A stretch of 64,000 bases of DNA, taken from NCBI RefSeq assembly GCF_000208745.1, contig NC_030854.1:18717371-18781370 (forward strand). Direction: 5' to 3'. The notes under the pieces are model-generated. The model ran no database searches and was not told the origin of the DNA. It was given only the letters and a program-made list of their open reading frames with translations. Positions 58,201 through 64,000 of this stretch are shown piece after piece. Numbering within the stretch: position 1 is the first letter of the stretch; every line of letters starts with the position of its first letter. The translations under genes were made by a program, and so were the position numbers. Origin of the DNA: Theobroma cacao (taxonomy: Eukaryota > Streptophyta > Magnoliopsida > Malvales > Malvaceae).

Positions 58201-61200
58201 GCTTATATTTGTTTTGCAGCCTGTCATTGTGTAAGCATAGTAGGAAGAAAAAAAGGAAGTAATTTGTCCTTGGAAACTGCTGCAAAATAACCCTAAAACA
58301 AAGAGAACTAGATTTATTGAATGAACCAACCAGAATATATCTTCTACCATCAGAAACTTCAAACACAATAGAACAAGTTTGGTTTGCCATTTCCCCAATA
58401 ACCTCCAAGTAAACAGAATGCAGGAATAAAAATATATAGTGTTAAAATGATCTCCTTAAGCACTATTTAAAAATTCATTGTAAAAGCTAATGCCTAATTT
58501 CCAGTAACAGCAAACATGAGCAGCATGATCCATACGAACAATGTTCCTTATTACTTGGATCACAGATCATTCTAGCAGGGGGTTGGCTCATAGAGTAAAC
58601 TAATTCTGGGTCCAGCAGTTGGACTGTGTAAAAAGTTAAACATCTAATTAAGATATTCATATGTAACTTAATCTGAAATTTTTCTGTATAATACTAAAAA
58701 TTAGCAAGCTGGGTGGTTGAGAGCCTGATTAAACCTCAGCTTTCTAGTTAATATGTTAGATATGAGAGAGATTAATAAAATTTGATTTGGGCAGATTAGG
58801 TTCAACAAAATCCAGCTAGTTTAGTGGGTCTGACCAGATTTGACAAAGTTAATTATAAGTCAGGGTAGTTCTAAACCCTTCCAAATCAAAGAAACACTGA
58901 TAATTCACCAGTCAAACTGGTCAGATACAACAATTTAAGTTGCCCTTTCAAGGTCGAAAAGGCATGCATATATGCAGAAATTATATCCAAACATGAGTTT
59001 TTCCAATTCTTTTAAGTACCAATATCAATAGTTGCCAAGCATCAAACAATGCAATAAAATTTGTCTTGAAGTGGAAGTCCTACCAATGAGAGTGATAGCT
59101 CAAATTTTCTTAATAAGCATATGCATAACCATAATAATATCACTAATCAGAAATCAGATACATAATAAGTAAATGCAATCAAGAAAAGACCAACCTGAGC
59201 TTCAGCACGAATATCAGTGTATGGGATAACGCCAGTTAGCAGTTCACTGCAATGAAATGGAAATCAAGTTCTGTATTTGTAGCCTTACAGAGCAGCAAAT
59301 ATAGAAGCAACTACTAAACTGAAATGATAAACTGGGAAATATAACCACCATAACGCATAGGTCACAATTAGATTAACCATGCTAGAGCATATAAATCTAG
59401 CTCAAGATGATATTTCTTAGCTCTTACCATAAGAGCCAATGATAGCACCATGAAGAAACCTGATCCATTGATTCACTTAATAGCTTAACATGTGCTATTG
59501 CTGTAGGGCTCTGGGAAGCATGGACATCTCTACCAATTAGTTATTTCTGTGTCCAGTGGATATTGGAGGCAATGACAGAGAAAACAGGACAAATACACAC
59601 CTAATCACCAATAGACATATTGCGTACCATAAAACAGAGAAGAGGAAAGAAAAATCCTAAAAAAAAAGGACAAGAATTGGACATATCAGAGGTGCATCCT
59701 TGGATATGTTTCCAACATCGATTTCATGAGATTCAAACTTCCACATAACAAAAAGCCAACAGCAACCAAAATGATTTTGCATTTAAATAAAATGTAAATG
59801 AGTTTTCAATAACACAAACCCCCTAGGTTCATGGTTAAATGGAATTTGTTGCTATTATTTCAGGCCTAAATTTCTTTTTATTATCATTTCAACAGTGTTT
59901 CAATTATGCAAAGCTGTTAAATACTTTCCAAAGTCCCAACAGAAGCCTAATGTAGAGATTCCAAGCCCAGACAAGCCAGAGAAGCATAAACTGTTTCATG
60001 GTTCACTGAAGCATCTAAATGCTTTGAACACTGCTTGTCATCCCATTCAGTAAGGAGGAATGGCATCGCATTGCTTTATTCTTTTCTCTTAATAAAGCCC
60101 ACAAGCTTCTTTTAAGGCCAAGGACCATGTAAAAACATTAAAACTAAACAAAAAAAAAAAATGTTGCAGCAAATGACAAATCATCTAAAACCAACAATTG
60201 ATATCAAATTACATGATGAGAGATGAAATAACTGGAGACTCAGGCTGACCATACAAAGGATCCTTCTCCAGTTGATTTGTCACAAAATTTTGGATGGTAA
60301 CATCATAAATACATAAATAAGCATATTCTTCTGGATTAGCTTATGGGTGCTTGGACGTTTCATTACTATGAAAAGATGCCAACTTCTTTATGTAGCTATC
60401 CACACATAAATTGGTAAGAATTTCTCAAGAGTAGGGGTTGCAATATTGGACATTACATGCAAAGATGATTTGACCTTTAGTGGGTTCATGCCAAAATTCA
60501 TGTTAACATGATTATGACACAAATTAATCATGTTGTATGGCAGTTGACTTGCAAGCTCGAAAATAAAAAAATAAACAAGAGGATAAGAAAGTCTTCTTGA
60601 GTTGATCAGTTCAGTAATCAACTAAGCTATGACATGTTCAACCCACTCATTTAGATGTAATTTTATGTTTAATTCAAAATTAGTTCAGATATCAAGTTAT
60701 CAATACAAGATATATTAAGACAATTTAGTAAATTTCAACACGTTAAAGCACAGTTGGCCCTAATTTTTTTTAAAAAAAATTAATTGGTCTTTAACCTCTC
60801 AATATAGAAATAAACGGAAGTGTTACAATGTCAAAAAGATTGTTGGCCACATATGGGTTGTCCATTTTTTTACATAATTGTCTGACCGAAGCATTAAATC
60901 TTAAAAATTGAAAGGTTAGAAACATCAATAGAACAATTAAGAAGTTAGGGACCAAATTGAACTTTTTAAAAGGCTAAAGACCAAAATGCTTTTAACTCAA
61001 TTTGAAATATTTCTAAAATCTTCCATTGCAATCTATAAATAAATAATCTCAGTATTTTAGATTAACAGTTGATAATAACTAGCAATCTAAGAGAAGGAGA
61101 TGAAATTAGGTATGCACATCCTTTATTATCCCAAAATAATAAAAGCATTATAGGTTAGTATAGCAAGAATCCTAATTCATAAATCTATCTTGCATTCTTA

Positions 61201-64000
61201 CTTGATGGATACTCCAAAGCTGTAGACATCTGATTTTTCAGTATGTATCTCCTTCCTCAATATCTCAGGTGCCATATAAATAAGAGTGCCAACCATATTC
61301 TTTTTATGAAAACCACCTGTTGGCTTGCCAGATGATCTCCAATTCTCAGTAGAAACTCCTCTAAGATCTTTCTTATATTCTGCCAAACCAAAGTCAGCTA
61401 GGTGTGCAGAAGAGTTTTGGTCAAGCTGCATCATATGTTATTGGTGTTCTTATATAACTTTGAGGCACGGAATTCACTCAATTAAAATCATTTGCTGAGA
61501 GTATCTAACTCCAACCAGAAGATCTAGATAAATTAAAGAGATAAAAGGTTATATAAGAAAATTACAAGAACATTTGCTGGTTTCACATCCCTATGTATGA
61601 TTCCTTGATTGTGCAGGTATTGCAAAGCCTTTGCTGGAGGAAAAAAAAAACAGCAGAAAAGGTGCATCATGCAACATCATTGAAAAGAAAATTTTTGTAA
61701 ATTCTGGTAAACAGAAACGGAAGCAAAAAACAAGATGGGGAAAAAATAATATGCAATAGAAAACTTTTAGTATAAGCTAGTCAACAGAGTATTGTGATTA
61801 AGATAAATATTTCCATGTAAACATGAGGATAATACAAAGTGGGTAAGCGCATTAAAAAGCTTGTCAGATCCTTTATTATTAACTAGTTCCTTACATAAAA
61901 AAACAAAGTTACAGCAAGCAGTTATCATGCTGCATATTCATCACTCAATGGTAATGGCTTTTCTGGCTATCAGGATATCTAGGTTTTCACTTTTTTTAAT
62001 TTATTTAGTTTTCTTTTGTGAGTACATTGTTTCTAACACCAATCTGAAACCATAGAAGGTAAATAAAAAAACAAATTAATAACAAAGATATTTTAGAAAT
62101 TAAAAAAAAAGAAGGAAAATTAACAAAGCCTTGAGATTGCAGTTCAAAAAGATTTACTTAAAACCAATATGACAGAAGTAATACAGTGTCTGCATTACCG
62201 TGAAACAAACATAAAATTTCAGCAAAGTTCAGTCTATATATCAATTATTATCCATATATACCTTTGTGAGTTGTACTCGGATACAGGTCACATTCTGCTT
62301 ATAATTGAGAGGTTTCCTATGACGCATTAACAGCACTATGACCAGAACATAGCATTTTATCAACAGAAGGTACATATTCAGTTTGCGTGATAATCAGAAT
62401 TTCATGTGTTTTCTGTTTGTCCTATTACCAAATGCATTGTGAATGCAATGAATCCCAAACTTGTGTGTACCAACATGGTGAAGCAAGCAAAATATCCAAG
62501 ACAAGGTTGCCTTGGTTAGTTTCCTTAAATATTACTTTAAATATTCCATATCTTATTCAAAAGAGTTAGCCTTAGTCAAGCAATTTAAGGACACAAATCC
62601 CCAAAATTCTTCGTTCAGCGGCTCTACGATGAGAAATGCATTCACAATGAGAAATAAGCAACCAGGATTCTTGAGCCCAAAATTGCTGGCTAGGAGTAAG
62701 CAATCAGGATTCTTGAGCCCACACATATACCAAAGAGCTTTCTATCGAAAATACCAACTAGCTCCCTATTAAGGCCATCAGCCCTTAATGCAGATTATAC
62801 ATTTAACCAAGCATAGCAGGGCTTAGGAGGTGGCTAGCCAAAAAACTAGCATAGTGAAGCACCTTGGCTTGCATAAACTTGCATAGTGAAGCACCTTGGA
62901 TATGACAGGACTTAGGTTTGCATGTTTCTGGTTGGTACAAGCTCTAATAAAGTATGCCACAATATAGGTCCATGAAGGCTAGAGCACAGATACATACCAG
63001 AGCCTCTTCTATATAAGATTGGACTGTGACAACAAGTTTAGTAAAAGTTTTTCAACCGTTAATTTGTCTTTTGGGATTGTTTGAAGAAACCGCAACCACC
63101 TAAAAAATTTAATTTCTGTTTTCTTAAACCAAGTATCTAAATTTCTAGCATTATTATAGACAAAAAGCCAACCTCGCTTTTGTCCCCATAAAACGTTGGA
63201 AAAGACTTTTCACAGACCCCCGAACAAACTAACCAACCATCAAACTTAAAATCTAAGATGCCACTAGAAGGAAGGGTGCAACTACATAAACTCTCATTCA
63301 TCCTGTTTTAATCCTATATTGTAACACAACATAAACCCTGATTACTTTCATAAACGTGATAGCACCTAAACTATTCTCTGTTTGCCAAGCTATATCAATA
63401 TACTCTCCAAGTCTCCTAGCATATGATTAGGCTTAGTTGAAGTAAACAGGAAAATAGATAAATCAGAAAGAAACAGAGAAACCAATCCATAATTTAATGT
63501 CATAAAACAGAAAACAGAAATGGATACCAAATAGCAGGAAAGAAAAAAGGAAATTCTGGAGAATGCAGATATAAGTGTACCTAACTGGAGCGTAATTGTA
63601 AGCGCGTGATCAATATCGGGAGTCCACTCTTGGACGTGTAATTTATGAGCCAGATTTCGTTCTTCATAGAATTGAAAGAAGAACATGTAATTGGGAGGCC
63701 TGGCATGCGCGGCGACAAGGGTTGCTATTCCAGGATGATGCAGCTTGCATAGGAGCTGCAACTCCTTGTGAAATTTGTCCAACTCGTCCGAGGTAGACAA
63801 GATTGGCTTCTTCACTGCAACCCTCTTTCCATCCAGAATTGCTTCGTAAACAACGCTTTCCGCCCCTTGATCGAAGCCAACAAAACCATGAGAAATGTGG
63901 TGGAAGGAATAGCAGAAGGAAAGGGAGCAAAAGAGTGTCACACTTACCCCTGGCAATTGGGGAAAGAAGAATGTAGGAAGAAGGAGGAAGGTGAAGAGGG
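49223..64000 (-). CDS. Protein kinase-PP2C fusion protein (5' end off window)
   Basis: Eleven minus-strand exons are visible: >64000-63948, 63865-63581, 61633-61566, 61425-61202, 59246-59195, 57561-57012, 56356-56287, 56201-55982, 55891-55787, 50187-50092, 49417-49223. All phases agree, giving 638 residues; the Arabidopsis relative At2g40860 that I recall has 658, so about 20 N-terminal residues are missing to the right. Kinase half: VAVKK lysine, IHRDVKPAN (about 125-133 in window numbering), LADFGLAEY, MAPEIL. The glycine loop is weak (IARGAESVVYEA). PP2C half from about residue 375: RRESMEDTH, FGIFDGHRG, HPGCTAAAA, GDCR, MASDGLWDV, GSKDNITVIVV; the metal-binding Asp residues are present. 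A kinase and a phosphatase in one chain suggests self-limiting signalling, but substrates are unknown. Intron 9 is 5.6 kb and full of transposons. It ends STAERVY, 0.64 kb from cyclin B1. Confidence 0.93.
50624..51068 (+). mobile_element. LTR of a retrotransposon in kinase-PP2C intron 9
   Basis: It starts TGTTAGCGCACC and ends GGGACTGTAACA. Two bases later comes TTGGTATTAAAGCC, a decayed Met-tRNA primer site. The length is 445 bp. It is oriented opposite to the host gene. Confidence 0.6.
51092..51428 (+). pseudogene. Retrotransposon gag fragment
   Basis: ATG 51,092 opens MGDSIQQQLKQLLQLFQDEH, a helical gag-like N-terminus with Q/L repeats, to a stop at 51,301. A further frame reads a gag-type segment up to 51,428. 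After the fold-back element, a gag-like GKATF segment resumes near 52,072, so the fold-back interrupted this gag. Confidence 0.5.
51429..52072. mobile_element. Fold-back element 1 (arms about 262 and 278 bp)
   Basis: The left arm 51,429-51,690 and the right arm 51,795-52,072 are inverted copies, with shared blocks such as CATATTCA(T/C)AAATAAACATCAC, GTTCTAGAATGCCATATAT and GAGTGAATCACCAA. The spacer is about 104 bp. There is no transposase. Confidence 0.8.
52251..53673. mobile_element. Fold-back element 2 (arms over 600 bp)
   Basis: The left arm 52,251-52,918 and the right arm 53,051-53,673 are inverted copies: AAACAAACTGGTCACTAT with ATAGTGACTAGTTTGTT at the outside, GGCTCATAT with ATATGAGCC at the inside, and long shared stretches between (for example AAGACAAATGAGCATTAGAT with ATCTAATGCTCATTTGTCTT). 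The right arm holds a 95-codon ORF (53,069-53,356) that I do not take as a gene. The spacer repeats part of the inner arm (GCATGAGAGG..GTTGACA). Confidence 0.8.
53674..54660 (+). other. LTR-like fragments in kinase-PP2C intron 9
   Basis: CCTATAAATGGCAACTCC (about 53,691) and GTGTATAAATACAAG (about 54,277) look like LTR TATA boxes, each followed by a CTCTCTCCTC-rich stretch as in LTR R-U5 regions. No intact ORF follows. The rest of the intron to 55,786 shows nothing that I recognise. Confidence 0.35.
60755..61010. repeat. Small MITE in kinase-PP2C intron 4, tentative
   Basis: AATTGGTCTTTAACCTCTC at the left and AGAAGTTAGGGACCAAATTGAACTT at the right form an inverted pair, about 200 bp apart. 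Words of the type TTAGGGACCAAATTGAAC are common in plant MITEs. Confidence 0.4.

Noticed and set aside
49223..64000. Two separate genes, a PP2C and a kinase
   Set aside because: Exon 6 (57561-57012) encodes the end of the kinase and the start of the PP2C in one open frame, and all splice phases agree.

Overview
The window looks like nuclear DNA of a eudicot plant, probably a woody rosid. Genes are split by GT-AG introns, intergenic DNA is AT-rich and full of nested transposons, and three plant housekeeping genes can be assembled exon by exon. A gene for a SCAB1-type actin-binding protein lies next to a B1-type cyclin gene, as SCAB1 and CYCB1;4 do in Arabidopsis. I cannot name the species.

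Left half (1-32,700) is transposon territory. Positions 150-1,040 hold a 127-bp tandem repeat and two hairpins built from one 10-mer. Positions 2,500-3,300 are a small element with inverted ends of about 80 bp. From 3,379 to 31,399 I read one decayed Sirevirus-like Ty1/copia element: 5' LTR 3,379-4,764, Met-tRNA primer site, gag, pol, an array of ATCGAT palindromes, a third ORF (28,136-29,363), polypurine tracts and 3' LTR 30,079-31,399. It is cut in two by a 17.5-kb Mutator-like element (MULE, 10,522-28,017) flanked by a 9-bp target duplication (8 of 9 match). The MULE carries a DUF1985/Ulp1-protease-like gene on + and a MuDR-type transposase on -, facing each other. It also has arrays of GCGTGACT-like words in opposite orientation near its two ends, a 72-codon accessory ORF with its own TATA box, further Sirevirus third-ORF fragments, and a 2.6-kb insertion inside the Ulp1 gene. 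The transposon genes carry stops and frameshifts, apart from the small accessory ORF, which is intact.

Right half (33,000-64,000) is genic. SCAB1-like (+, coding exons 34,237-44,947, 492 aa) has 12 coding exons plus a leader intron; its introns hold a SINE relic and two tandem duplications. Cyclin B1 (+, 46,272-48,587, 471 aa) has a destruction box and a promoter with three good MSA elements, the signature of G2/M transcription. A fused protein kinase-PP2C gene (-, 49,223 to beyond 64,000) runs convergently to the cyclin; 638 codons lie in the window and about 20 N-terminal ones are off the right edge. Its 5.6-kb ninth intron contains an LTR/gag fragment and two fold-back (long inverted repeat) elements.

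The most unusual points are the nested Sirevirus/MULE structure, the third ORF repeatedly found next to ATCGAT arrays, the MULE's oppositely oriented word arrays plus tiny ORF (reminiscent in layout of the VANDAL anti-silencing system), and a hairpin with arms over 600 bp inside a transcribed intron. All coordinates were read by hand; no database search was run.
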